From Dermanyssus gallinae (Eukaryota > Arthropoda > Arachnida > Mesostigmata > Dermanyssidae), in contig QVRM01007040.1 of assembly GCA_003439945.1 (NCBI GenBank), positions 618,001-682,000 of the forward strand: DNA of 64,000 nucleotides. The letters are read 5' to 3'. The notes below the pieces were generated by a model. That model was not told where the DNA came from. It saw only the letters and a list, made by a program, of their open reading frames with translations, and searched no databases. Made by a program: the position numbers and the translations under genes. This document shows positions 23,601 through 37,496 of the stretch, one piece after another; within the stretch, counting starts at the first letter, position 1; each line of letters begins with the position of its first letter.

Positions 23601-25817
23601 TATGTGGTTAGTTGGTGCCACCCTAGGCATAGATGGACATAATCACACATACGTACATATTCACACACAATGTTCCTTTAACAGTTCTAGTGACATTTTT
23701 CGGTACATTATAAAATGTAAATATGTATAAGACTGCTTTCTGCATTCCCTATATATACTGATACTAGTCACAGAAACTGTGATCATATGTTTATACAAAT
23801 AAATTTCAGTCTTTTACCTAAGAGTGATTTTTTCTTTTTACACAGGCGATGTGCACATGCATGTGTTTAATTTCTTGGTGATGTGGTAATTTTTCCAATA
23901 TTGGTGCAAATGAGAGAAATAATAAGCTCAATAATCCATCTTATAGGTTGACCTTTAGTGATACTACAGTTAGATGTACAACATAGTCAGGCTATCGAGG
24001 CGTGCAAAGCTAAGTGAATGATTTTAAAAAGACCGAGACAGCCAAAAAAGCTGTATCGTTTTTTATTATTATTATTATTTTTATGAGCGTTATTTTTAAC
24101 ATTCTTTTTATGGGCAATTTTAACATTATTTTTATGAGCGAGATTTTACAGTCCATTAATTCTTGACGTTAGTTGCGATTACAAAAAGCAACGTAGATCA
24201 ACCTAATACGCCACAAATGCAGTTTAAGCGTCACTTTGGTTTTCCCGGTAAGGTTAGGCCGATTGGCTGGAGATCCTGCGATGACGTTTCCTTGGGCAAA
24301 TATAGGCAGACTAGTAGTTTAGCTTGCCGAGCATTTCCTTGTAGCGTGTGCTGCTCACAATTGTTTCATTTTTATTCGGTACCTTGTACTTGATCATTCA
24401 GACGTACCCGCAGCGTGTGCGCTTTTAGGCCGGGGAGTTGCGACTCGTATCCGGAGCTATCATGAATGATAGTCGCCATCATGCAATCTGTTGGGCGGCT
24501 GTAATGGTTGGCGGCGGTAGGTTTGAAGTGAGACGTCATATACACATATATATCCGAATCGCTTCTATTTATCGCGTGTCTGTGCCGGCTTGTGTGCTTT
24601 TACCCAGACCGAGATTCTTTGCAGGGTACGATTTGCGATGGCTTCATAGTGCATTTTTTACATAAAGTTCATATTGCCGACCGCGCTCAGTAAAATACGG
24701 CAGGAAATTTAGTGATGTGCAAAAAGAAGTATGAGTTGTGTACCTAACGGATATAATTTACCCAGACGGAGTGTAATTAAACCATAATAACTACGAAGCC
24801 TATCCAGTCTGGGCCTTGGCGGTTTTGCTCTCCTTGCTGAAGAGCGTTGGCCATTATACAAAGGATGGTAGAGTTTTAGGCATTTAGTACTAAGATAACC
24901 ATTACTTACGATCCTTTTCTTATTGGTTCTATTTCATATTAATTACGTATCCACGGTAAATGTGAGCGCAGAGAGCTTTCCTTTAGACATATCTGTCGGA
25001 ATAGGCATGCAAGTTTATAGCGCTTGTGTCCTCTCTCTATCGAGCTAATGTACTACTTTTTGGCAGTTTTTTTATCGTTTAAATCGTTTCTGACCGTTTA
25101 AGAAAAAACGTCCCATGTGATTTGTTTGTTACGGCTTCTCTTAATTCTGCGAAAGAATAATAGTATAGAATCTGTAGTCTGCTACAGATAATGATTTTCT
25201 ATAGAAGAGTTCGGGCAGTGCGGAAAGACCAGCTTCAGGAAGTCAGATGTGGGACGCATTAATGCTCTGGGTAGCCTGTACTTTAAACTGAGACCAGGCG
25301 CTCAAGTGTTTAGAAGAGCAAGAACTTAACATATCGTCATTTATATTTCAATGTGAAGTATAATGGTGATACTTTTTGGGGGGTTTTGGGAATGCTTTTG
25401 ATTCACATGCGTCACGAGCAGCTAGCGTGACTAGTGTGGGACTCACGATACCACTAATCACGTATTTCTCCCTCCCGGTCTCGGTATTGCTTCGGCATTA
25501 CTTCGAAACCACGGGAGAGGCGCCTGCGCGCCATCAACCGTCTTAGTCGTCTCTGCTTTTCCCTATCCTCACGCATCACTGGTGTGGTTCGTCCAGATAG
25601 GCAAGAGCAATTGTGATAACTACTTAGTAGGCGCTTACTTGAACCCTGTCGTTCGTTAACAAAGAACGTATCCATAGGTATGTACCCCTAAAAATGGCGC
25701 ATTGCAATCAAGTCGTATCATGACAGAGAATAACATTTATTTCAGCCATTGAAACACGTAATCTCTGAACACAGTCACGCGCATACATATTTATATATTA
25801 CTTTTAGATGTCTATAC

Positions 25818-25854
<37 letters not shown>

Positions 25855-26908
25855 TATATATTCAAAATCATGTTTATATACTACTTTGATTTATGTCTGT
25901 GATATTTTAATGTGTTCTTCCGCTAAAAATAGTAATAATAATGTATGAATAAATGAAGTTTAACAAAATAACATAACCCATCACTTCACTTGTTGTGAAA
26001 TTCATCAGTCATCTCTATGCGCATGAGGTCGACATGATGTCGCTGCAATATAAACAGTTAATGGAGTAATTGTAGGCAATTTGCGTCATATGACCGAATA
26101 AACGCCATCATGTTCGCTACTGTGCAATATGTGCAGAAAATAGAGCGGTATAAACTTCCTTATTTTAAACGTGTTGAAGCATGGCTGAAACAACGTGGAA
26201 AGTCGGCTGCTTTTTTCAACCAACTTTTGCTAAGATAACTTGATTTCACATAACCAACGAACAACATAGATGTGTTTACCTCCAAGCGACTGAATAAAGA
26301 CCTAAGCATAGGGGCGATGCGAGCGTCGACATATAGTCGTCTTCACCTGTCTTCACCATCATCAACACCGCACCGAGGCGCCATATATCACGAGGGCTAT
26401 ATCAGCCCTCGTGCGCATTGTGAGCGTCCTATGTCCGGGCACCGCATAGTGTGCGGTTTCTTTTACTTCGAATAAGGAAATGCCTCTCGTCAGCTCGCTG
26501 TTGAAGGACGACCCTATGTCAGGTTACCAATCCAGACCAATAAGTGTTAAGTTTGTTAGTTAATACGGCAGCGACGCGGTGATTTGATGCGGCATCCCAG
26601 AGATGTTCTGCGTGGTGGGGCGAGCGGGCGGGCGGGGGGGGGGGGGGGGAGCTGAAGTCGATTGATGAAGGCAGTAGAGAGCAGAACTTCGAACGGGATG
26701 AAGAATATGAATGGTGGAACGAACGACGAGAAGCCATCACGACGATTATCACGATGGAGCGCACAGTGTGTGCCGAAAGCCTGGACAGGGGCGAAATATG
26801 TGTCCGCGCATGGGTGTAATATATATATATATATATATATATATTTCTGTGTTTCACGGGCCTCCGTCGCTGCGCTTGCCGCGGGTCTTCTGTTGATGTG
26901 CAGACGGT
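21882..26908. other. convergent intergenic region between malectin and aquaglyceroporin
   Basis: 5.0 kb with no gene recognised. It should hold both 3'UTRs. Contents: GA and TA runs at 21.9-22.1 kb just after the malectin stop; GTT/CAT trinucleotide tract at 22.55-22.62 kb; (TA)n at 23563-23595, 25820-25851 and 26819-26844; a dispersed repeat at 25372-25500; an 18-base G run ending near 26650. No poly(A) site can be chosen with confidence. Confidence 0.6.
25372..25500 (-). repeat. dispersed repeat C, copy 1
   Basis: The reverse complement of this stretch matches 57577-57712: GTAATGCCGAAGCAATACCG, then GTGAGTCCCACACTAGTCAC, then GACGCATGTG.ATCA and GCATTCCCAAAACC. Roughly 80 percent identical by eye. 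No coding motif is seen, so the class is unknown. Confidence 0.7.
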
Positions 26909-27074
26909 TTACATTTTGGGGTTTTCGGTCGTGTATTCCTTGAGCTCGGCGATATCGGCAATCGGCGCCCGCTTGGGCGGCTTGTGGACGCCAATGAACA
27001 GCTCATACATGTAGCAGCCAACGGTAGCGCCGAAGTGCGTCACGAACATTGGAATCCACCAAAAGTTACGATAG
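26909..27074 (-). CDS. aquaglyceroporin last exon, helix 6 and C-terminus
   Basis: Acceptor GTGCTGTTGCAG, 166 bases to TAA. Encodes YRNFWWIPMFVTHFGATVGC, YMYELFIGVHKPPKRAPIAD and a hydrophilic tail ending ENPKM. Matches the FWVPI..P..GA..G...YQLFIG.H helix 6 of GLPs. Confidence 0.95.
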
Positions 27075-27645
27075 CTGCAACAGCACAGGTTGAGCGAAAC
27101 GAGAGAAGAGAAAGAGAGGGGGGGGGCGAATTACGATTAACAAAGAGGGGCAATTTGGGTCTTTTAGACACAAATCTAAACCTATTAAGAGCAAAAGAGA
27201 CAGCAACTAGCTAGTGTTAGGTTTCATGTAGCCTAAGGTTGAGGCGCACTACTATCGCGGCGAAGAACGAAATGAACAATCGCCACGGCTCCGTTCATAT
27301 CGAGAGATAAGTCTCTGCCCTGCTTTGGGGGTATAGAATCGTTTGTTGTTGCTATGCGAACGAAACCACGGAACGATGCGTAACTGACCAAATCGACCGC
27401 GTAGCACAGAAGGTAGGGCGGCAACATAATAAGAAAATATCAAACCTGAACGTGTTTTCATAGCCGACGAGAGCGGCGAGGACACGCGGCGGGAAATCTC
27501 TCGCAGGGTTAATTGCAGCCATTGCGTTTCCGCCCATCGCCCAGCACACGGCCACCACGAGCAATCCGATATAGAAACTGAATATAAACAGAACATACCA
27601 CACATTCAAATCAGGTATTGCCAACTTTAATTGATATGAGTTATG

Positions 27646-27712
<67 letters not shown>

Positions 27713-28256
27713 CTACAAAAATGTTTTTTCGGTTTTGTCCGTAAAGAATCATTATACAATTCGAAATTTTTTTTTGTAGACCCAATATATATATATATAT
27801 ATTGGATGCTCAATGTGAGTTAGATAAATATGATGATATGTATGTATATATATTTTTATATAGTATCCGCAATTATACTAAATGGCATATTTTTAGTAGG
27901 ACTAAATAAGATTAAATGTTTAGAAACTCTGCGATACGTATTGCACCAATTTCCATACATGGATAACAAAGGTAGCTAATATATTTGCAGCGAGTATTTA
28001 GGAAACTCGTGGTTATTGTTCTCGTTGCCGCTGATGCTATTGGTATTTTTGGTTTTGTTATCGTTGATTCCGGGGTTAGTTGCGCAGACAGTAATTTTGA
28101 TGCCTACCCGTGCATATAGGCCGGAACTCCTGCGTTGTCCTTATCGAGGACGACAAGAATGCCGAACAAGAGCATGGCCGAGCAAATAATCTGCAAACAC
28201 AACCTCAGCTTTATGTTTTTATAATTTAAACTTCGTTAACTACTAAAACAGCATTA

Positions 28257-28319
<63 letters not shown>

Positions 28320-29164
28320 TCGAATTCCCGAAATCTCGCATATGTCCAGCGCTGTCTGTAGAGTGTTGTTACACTTCAGTTATAAAGATGTAAGCTTTTT
28401 AAGGGCCGACTGTCAAACTGCAGCCGGACCGGCTCACCGCAATGGTTTAAACCGTCAAGGACCAGAGCGGTGGAATGTCGTTGATAGATAGACAACTACA
28501 AGACTCTCGTCAGTGAACAACGCCGTTGATGCAGAACATCGTGACGATATTTACCCGGACGTCGACAACAGCCCTCACTTGCACTATTCAACCAAGGTTG
28601 TCCATTGTCCGCTAAAATCCGAGAATTCTCTCAATCGTTCCGCGTTGTGTGAGGCCTACAGTTGCTGCCGACCTCACCAAAACAAGTTTGGCCACTTCAA
28701 GCCGATTTGTTCAGCGAAGCGGACCTGGACTCGTGATCCCGTCTGGCTTATTTTGCAAAAATGGCCCCCGCGATCCCTTGGCGGAAGGCAAAGAAAAGTG
28801 TGTTCACTTGTTTGGGTCAACCTCAGGTCGATTCGAGAGTTATGCCCCACTCGACGCCGCCTATCTATGCCAACCCTTGAGATAAAACGAACTTATTGCG
28901 GGATGTCTCTGCAGAAGCCCGCATTCTAAATTCGAGACGGATTCGGTGGCTCCACAAGAGTCCAACACGCGTCGCATACTTAGCAAAAAAACAACAGCCG
29001 GATATGCCAGCATCATCAGAAAACATACGGTGGGGCTATGGGAGATTCAACATTTCTGAGAGAAATTGGAAAAACATTCCAGTGAGAATTATGCGAAAAG
29101 GGCAGACGAATTTTTGCTGCAGAGAAAATCAGTTGAAATTCAACATGGGAATGCGGCCGCAGTA

Positions 29165-29213
<49 letters not shown>

Positions 29214-31295
29214 AGATTTTAGATTTTCCGTAAGGCAATTGCCCGTGTACGGATTTTTCATGTCATGGCTAACTTTACTCCACTCCGGCATTTACCTTGT
29301 CTAAATTGGAAACCATGCAAACCAATTTAAGAGTGGCCGGTCTGGGTCTCGAACCCAGTCCTCCCGAATGCAAGGCAAAGGCTTTGCCACTAAGCCACCT
29401 TGCTCGGTCAATATATATATATGTGACGTTGCTGTTGCGTCGGTTATTATTGTCGACGCCGATAATTGCATTTCTGAACGGTTGTCAGTCGACAGGTGTC
29501 ACAGAGGGTAGATCATACCGTATCGAGAACTAGGACGCTGGTGGGTACGTTGGCATCTGGGAACGTCGTCCACACGATGCCTGTCGCATTTTCACCTAAC
29601 GTTGTTCGAACTCCAGAGTCGTATGCGTCGAGTAGTGGCACGTAGTTGATGTAGAGAAGGGCACACGCCGCGAATGCACCTGTAGGTCGGTAGGAGCAGG
29701 TAGGGAGGCAAACAGAATAACAGAAATAGAGGTAGATTTTGGTTAGATTAGATTGACCGATTGGCCGGTTGTAGGTCGTTAGATTGGTTATCGTAGGTCG
29801 AGAAGTCGACTCATCGAGGTGATCGATGATGCCATACCGAATACCGTGTCGTCGTACGACTTAGGACGAGGTCGGGCTCATAAGTGAGAACGTCGCGACT
29901 CATGGGCAGCTCGAACTTGAACTCGGAGAAAATCAGCAACTATGAAGGGACCTAAGTGACGAGGTGTGCTCGGTCTATTGGTTTCTTCCTCTCTATAAGT
30001 ATAATTGTCATATACTTATAGAGAGGACTCGAAAACGAAGTCAGGCCTTGAGGGCAGGGCCAGGCCCATTAGGAGAACAACTTCACCAGGAAGACGGATT
30101 TTTATATATTGGTATAGGCTTAATTTTGCTTTGGTTTGTTTTTCTCATAGGGTTGAATCGCAAATTCACAAATTTAGATAAAGTCAGTATGAATATATAT
30201 ACGAGGTGTGTTCAAAAAGTATCGCGACCTTTGTGTTTTTTAAAAAAATATTCATTTATTCATGAATATCTATTTTGTCCCCTTTAAAGTAATCCCCATG
30301 AGATATTATACACTTGTGCCAACGGTTTTTCCAATCTTCGAAGCACTTCAAAAAACCATTTTTTTTTATCTTGTTCAGCTCCTCCTTCGATGCCGTCTTT
30401 ATCTCGTCAAGCGTAGCGTAACGTCGTCCTTTCATGGGCCTCTTCAGTTTAGGGAACAAGAAAAAGTCACAGGGGGCCAGATCTGGGGAATACGGTGGCT
30501 GCGGCATCATTAGTGTGTTGTTTTTGGCCAAAAACTCGCGCACAATTTGGTTCGTGCGGCAGCTTCCATTGAGATGATTGAGCTTTGGTTTTCACGTCAT
30601 AACCATAAACCCACAATTTCGTCACCAGTTATGACCCTCTGGAGCAAATTTGGGTCGTCGCGGACAGAGTCCAACATCTCATTAGCAATGTTCATGCGAT
30701 GCTGTTTGTTTTTGGTCGCAATTGAGCAATTTTGGTACGAATTTCGCGGCGACCCGTCTCATGCCCAAATCATTGATAAAAATCGAATGGCACGAGCCAA
30801 TCGATATGTTTAGGTCCTCAGCAACTTCTCTAACGGTGATTCGACGATTGGCCAATACCATTTTCTCCACTTCATTAATTTTTTCGTCTGTTGTTGAAGT
30901 GCTCGGGCGTCCGGCACGCTCTTCGTCGTTCACATCTTCTCGGCCTTCTGAGAACATTTTGTACCACCGATAAACGTTGCTTCGGTCCAAGGTAGCTTCT
31001 CCGTATGCCACAGTCAACATTCGGAATGCATCCGCGCACTTAATTTCGTTTTTCACACAAAATTTGATACAGGTTATTTGATCCATTTTTTTGAATAGGT
31101 AAAAATCGAAGACGATCCAAAACACGTGCAAGCAAAGCAGCTGTCAACAATTAAGTGAACATTCAAAATGGCCGAGCTTGTCGGCATAAGTGAGAGACAT
31201 GAGTACCAACATAACGCCACAAAAAATCGAAATTCGAATATACGTAACCCGCGAAAATTCAAGTCGCGATACTTTTTGAACACACCTCGTATATA

Positions 31296-31372
<77 letters not shown>

Positions 31373-31374
31373 TA

Positions 31375-31414
<40 letters not shown>

Positions 31415-33976
31415 TGAGCGTTAGAACGAATATATATATATATATATGACGCATTTGCTATATGTGCACATTGCAAGCGTCTGCCTTACCGAGATGCTGT
31501 CCAAGTACGTAATGAGGCACTTTCTTCCAGGGGAATTTGCCTATAGTGGCGAGGGCGGTCGTGACACACGGGTTGATATGACCACCTGCGCAAGCAAAAC
31601 AGAAGCAGTCGTGAAGCTGTGGTCGTAACATTGCAGCTTTTAATTCACCAAGTACCTATCTACAAGCTCCACCAAAACTGATGATCATAGCAAACCGTGT
31701 AAGCAAACCTTAGGCACGTAGGACAAAAGGACGTCACGTTGTTGCCACGGCAAAATAAATTTGCAGTGGCGTTCAATACCCTAGACCAGATAGCGGCCAC
31801 AGTGGGTCGTGACAGGCCGTGAGAAAGTAAATGATGATATTCATTGAGAAAGACGGCTAGGCTCACTCGGCCACATGGGATGTCCGATTCGATAACTGGT
31901 GGCCGGTAATTTCTTCACGATCGATACGTTTGCGTGAGTGGACTGCGATATCTTCGAGAGAACAGTGTAGTTCAGCGACTTTTTCCATCGAAGAGACTAA
32001 GCCATTTGAGTACATGGTACAGTTTCTTTTAGGACAAGGACACCAGCAAATGCCAGGCTTGTTACGGAGGCCAGGAACAGAAGTGCTTCATGCATGGCTG
32101 GTAGCCTGGACAGTGTGTCGAGCCTGGTGGCGTGGTGCATTCGTATGCGCCTCGCGGCCGGAAGAGACACATAGGTGCGCGGGTTCGAGCCCCACCGTTG
32201 CACATTTGTATTTATGGGGGTCCGTCTATAAAGCAATGCGAAAAGCAGTCCCATGGGGGTTAAATCTTGGCTGAGAGTCAGCCGAGAAAGCTTGGGCAGT
32301 GTGCTACTCTGAAGCTCGCTAAAAATCTAATAAGGCATTTGTGGCAGAACTTCAGTGAGCTAACATACTCTACAAGCGGATCTTCCTTAAAAACGAGCAA
32401 TCTGCTCTAAAAGCGGACATCATATAAGAGATACACTGAATATCTTTAATTATGTATCATCGTGTATCTGGTAATTTGGTGCATGTAACTTTATCACTTA
32501 CAGCAGCGAATTGTATTCGCGTATTTGCTAATCCGGAATATGCTTACGCAGAAATTCTACAGCTTATTTGTTACCCAACAATGTATGTCAAAGAACTTTT
32601 TTACTTACCTGAATTGGATGCTCCCGTCATCAAACCAAACATGACCGCTATACCCCAACAAAAGACAACAGCGAAGATGTCATGCTGTTTCTTAAGCACC
32701 AAATATGCCATTGAAGATTCGCCAATCATCTGCGTGTACAAACCGAGCAAACAGAATAAGTGACACATACATGGGCCTGTTAGAGAACTATGCCAAACAA
32801 ACGGTTAGGCGATTAATTCCACTTACATTTAGAAATTCATGGTTTTGTTTAAATTGTTTGCATAAAATCGTGAATGCTTTTCTCTGGGGGGGGGCTACTC
32901 CTTCAGCTTTCCAGTGACATTCTTTCCGACCTAGCCGTAGAAGAGTTTCCAAAACGTTCGAAAATATAGGTTCGCAAGCCGCAACCAACAGAGATTCTGA
33001 CAAGCTAAACTGCTGCTGCTGGTCTTGTTTTTTCACCACGATAATTCCAGAAATCCGCACTAGCAGCCTAGACCTCGCCGCCACCTCGAGAGTAGGGAGG
33101 CTTTATTTATGTGTGGTTTAGAAAATGGAAAGTTCGGGAATGGAAATGTGTTAATTTGGAAAGTTATAGCCGGGGTAAGCCGTAGCCAGCTATAGTTGAA
33201 AAACGAACTAGAAAAAAATAAACCCAAACACGACGCAGGCATCGTACGTCTCAACAATAAAGTAGTGCCTCACCCCCTCCCCGCCTTTTAAAAGACTGCT
33301 TTCCGAATTGGCTGGGCCTGTGCCGTGGTATCGCAGAGCGTCATGTGGCCGCCGGCCTTTACCTGTATGCACGTATATGCACGTTCGGTGAAAGAACCAT
33401 ATGCTGCTATGTGAAAGAAACTTATGCTGTCATTATTATTAATTATTATTATTATTATTATTATTATTAAAACAGAAGGGCGGTTTTTCCTCCGCTAAGA
33501 GCGACCATGCTTATTCCGGCTACACTAATGGGCTGTAGCCCACTTGAGGTTTCGTGCTGTAAAAGTTCGCACTTCGTCCAGTTGCCGGACTGTTTCCGGC
33601 GCATACATAGCAGCGATGATATTAAATTAAAGTCGTTCTTATAAAGAGGATCCACTCTCTGTTTAGTCAACCCATTAACTCGTCCTGACGAGGAGTATCG
33701 GCTTCCCGTTTAATCAACCATTTACCCGTCCGCCGACGTCCCAGTCATTCATATTGTCGTCTCCTAAGAAAGTTTTATAAAACCACTATGCTAAATGCAT
33801 CATAGTGCTTTTCCAACGCTGCAACAGATGGAAAAGCGATGCCAGGTCTATCTCTGTACTTGTAGCGCTTACTTTTGTCGTCTGTCGCAGATAGAGGGAG
33901 ATAATATTATAGTGTGGGTGCATAAAATGACCCCCCAGACTGACTTCTCCGCTCAGATGACGAGTGGAGAATAGGC

Positions 33977-34030
<54 letters not shown>

Positions 34031-34366
34031 ATTCGATATATTATGTAATAATTATTACGGAGCGAGAAGATACATACACAAATCCGGAAGAATTTAATGA
34101 AGACAGGAAAGTTAGAGAAGGAGTAAGAAGAAAAGAGGGGGAAGCGAGAGAAGAAGAGGTGAAGAATGGAACGCTTGCATAACATGAATCCAATAGCCGT
34201 CGGGTAAGCGACCGGACCAATGACTAAGAAGGCAAGGACTTAGTCGTCGTCCGGTTCGTCTTCGCCGCCGGCGTGGCTCAATTGTGTGAGACCCTGACAA
34301 GGTCTCGCTACCTATCGCCGGCACTGTTAATGACTGTGAATCGGTTTAACGTCTTCAATATATAGA

Positions 34367-34431
<65 letters not shown>

Positions 34432-37400
34432 TAAATAAAGAGAGATATGGGGGAGTGAGGGGAAAAGGGAAAGAGAGTGAGGGTTGCAGGTGCAGACTAA
34501 TTGTCGCCGTTAAATGCACATTGGTTTCTTTGACAATCGTATGTGACCTTTGAGGAGTAATATGAGATCACTCTATAAATAGATTCGATTGTTATTTCAG
34601 TCGATCTCAGTAGAGATGCGGATCGGATATTGACTGCCTTACAATGATTCAATGACGCAATACAAGCCTAGCCACCTACTCACTTTCCCAGTATACAGAC
34701 CCAAACTATTAATGGCCGTGAATCGATCCTTCGTCTTCAAGGTTCATGTAAGTCAACCGCATGGTTTCGGACTAGTCGTATAGGCCCTATAAGCGGGCTG
34801 CTAAAAGAGCGATACATGGACATGTGCGCACGGTGTTTTTTTCATTTTTCTGTTTAATATTGTCATTGTAATATTGACATTGTCATTTTTCAACCAGTTT
34901 TCCGAACCTACAGGCAGCTATTGGCTCTGCATAGGCAGGTGAGCTGTTCTGCATTTGATCGCTGCTCAGACAGATCAATATAGCTGGTTGGCTGGTTTTG
35001 TGTCAGTCACACAAAGCGTTCTCCTGCTACCGCTGCCGGGTAACTGTTGCTGATGCTGCTGCTACTGCAGCGGTGCTGTTGCTGACGCCGTTGATGCTAT
35101 GCTGACGAGGGCTGCGACAGCCTCCGTCGGCCAGCGATCCCACGGGCGGGCCCTGACCACGTAGGGTTCTCCACTGTAGCATCTAGCGTATTGAGTTGAC
35201 CCTTTGGTGTGATTGTGTGAGATGTACATTGTGTGGTTCTTTCGTCTTCGTTCCTTTTCCTCGTCTCTGCGGGCTCATTCTTTGATGATGCTGCCGCCGC
35301 CGCCACCGCCGCCACCATAGTCTGTGCATTTATTGTTAGTTAGCACTACTACTACTACTACTACCGTGGTCGTCATTGGTGGAGATTTTTGAGATGATTT
35401 GCGTGCTGCCAACTGTCACACCCTTCCCGGCTCGCGTTCGTCGCGTGGGCCCTGTTTCTCCTTTTGTTTTCATCTGCCTATCATTTCCCTTCCTAAAGGG
35501 CCAAATGGCACAACACCGAGCAAGCGACCGCCCTCAACCGAGAGCCGTTGGTGATGTTGGCCGCCGAATGCGACAGAAGTGAGTGGCTGGCTGGCTGGCG
35601 TGCTGGCGATAATGTTTGACGCGTACACCACCTTTATGCAAGCGTACCTGCTCTTCCTGCACTCGACCACCAAGGAAGGCCTTTCTTTAGCCTCGTCTGT
35701 CTGCCGTACCGGTCTTTACCTGCCGGCCTCCTCCTCCTCCTGTACACGTCCGCCATTCGAGAGAAGAGCTAAAGCATCGATAAAGCTAGGCGCGTGTGTG
35801 GCGCTATAGGTGATCGGCTCCTACTATATAGATATAGCTGATGATTTTCGCTCTCGTTCCATGCATTCTATGCGTAGGCATGCGTCAATTGCCTTAACGC
35901 TGGCGCTGTTCCTGTCTATTTGCCTGTGTTGCTCTTGGTGGTTGGAGAGCACCTAGAGATCCGCTCTGTCATTTCCGTGTTTGTCGGCATCACCATCACC
36001 ATCACTATCATTTAGCGCACAATCATCACGGCTCATTCGTATTCAAAATCTGGCTACAGGCAAGAGAGTGTGGGGCAGCGCCAATGCACCAACAACAGCA
36101 GCAGCAGCAAGGAGAGCATTAACAACAGCAAGTACCACAACAACAACAACAACAATAACAACTACATTAACGCAATCAAAAACGACAACAAACATTACAC
36201 GTGCATGCTGCTGTTACAATAACGGTAATGCTTTGTAGCTTGTTCAATCACTGGCCACAGCTGTAATAGGAAGGGTGAGAGCATCGCGTTCGCTAGCAGT
36301 CAGCGGGTGACATGTTCGCCAGGACGCGAGGCTGTCTTTCTGGAACGAGGTCGTGGCAGCTTTGGCCCACATTCCGAGACAACCCTGTCTCTCGGTTTGT
36401 CACCGCCGTTGTTGCTGGTATTGCGTACGACTGACTTCGTTGTTGTTGTTTCTCGTTGTTGTTGTTGTTGCTGCTGTTGTTGCTGCTGCTATTGCTGGTG
36501 TTATCATTATGCCTATTGTCGTCATCGTCGCCGACATTACCGCAGCCGGTACCGCGGAGTTACCAGAGGTTGAAAGCCACGTGTCTCGACGCCGAGAAGA
36601 ACGCGCCGACGAGGGCACCAAGCACCGTCTCTGTCGGCAGCCTCCGGCAACCGCTTAGCGCGGCGGCGACCAACCTACCAGTCTGTCAGTCATTCAGTCA
36701 AGTCAGTCAGAAGTACCCAGCCACTCAGCGTATCTGGCTTTGCAGCTCTTCTTCACCTCTACCACTCGACCCACATAGACGCAAGCAAAGCTGAGCACTC
36801 TTTCCGAGTCGGACGTACGTACGGGGAACGCCCGACGCTGGGCCCTCTTAAAGGTCCTTAATGGCCCGTCGTCGACGAGTCGGCTTGACGGAGAGACGGG
36901 AGACTAATTGAGTTGGGGCCGGCCGGCCGGCGTTTTTTTTTTTAGTTAAGGACGGGGGTGGAGGGCCATATTTCGTTTTTTTTTTGCTTCTACTTTGCAT
37001 ATCGAGTCGAGCGCATCAGCCGAGTGAGTCGCGTCATTTTTGCTTTAAGAAACGTCGCTTATCTTAAAGCCGGCTGCATTAGAGGTTCGATTCAATCTCC
37101 CTCCGCTTCCCGTTTTTTGATCTTCACTGTCAAATAACTGTCAGAAATTATTATGATTATTGTTTCGGACAGTTTGTGTCTATGCTGTTTCGCCCTTTGA
37201 AAAATGGGTGGGACAAAATTAAGGTGAATCACCGAATTCGGGCATGCTGTGCAAACCTTGGGAAAATCAAGGTATACAATCTTTCTATTTAAGCATCTTA
37301 TATAGAATCCGCAATTACTGAATAGAAATCGCGCAATAGTAAATATGTATTAAAATAAATTGCGCCTATATGCGGAAGAATAGTTTTTTGCCCCACACTT

Positions 37401-37459
37401 TGTAAGTCTAAAAACGTATTGCGGCGAAGGCCAGCACGAAAAAGAACAGGAGAACAGCT

Positions 37460-37496
<37 letters not shown>

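Larger units (their letters stand above)
29680..31489 (-). other. aquaglyceroporin intron holding the mariner element
   Basis: 1.8 kb. Contents: a 16-base perfect hairpin (29988-30026), the mariner at 30202-31289 and a long interrupted (TA)n array (31291-31447). Intron 31586-32608 holds SINE A at 32120-32290 and an unrecognised stretch 31.6-32.1 kb. Confidence 0.85.

Noticed and set aside
27349..27445. Aquaporin exon extending past 27446
   Set aside because: The open frame continues (RFDIFLLCC...), but a donor lies at 27445-27444 and joining to 27074 restores the GLP sequence FSYRNFWW.
29340..29409. A free-standing tRNA gene on the minus strand
   Set aside because: A and B boxes are perfect, but the tRNA-like part runs directly into a unique body and a poly(A) tail, so it is the head of a SINE.
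32120..32200. A free-standing tRNA gene on the plus strand
   Set aside because: The same head and body occur at three other sites, one to two with target duplications; it is SINE family A.
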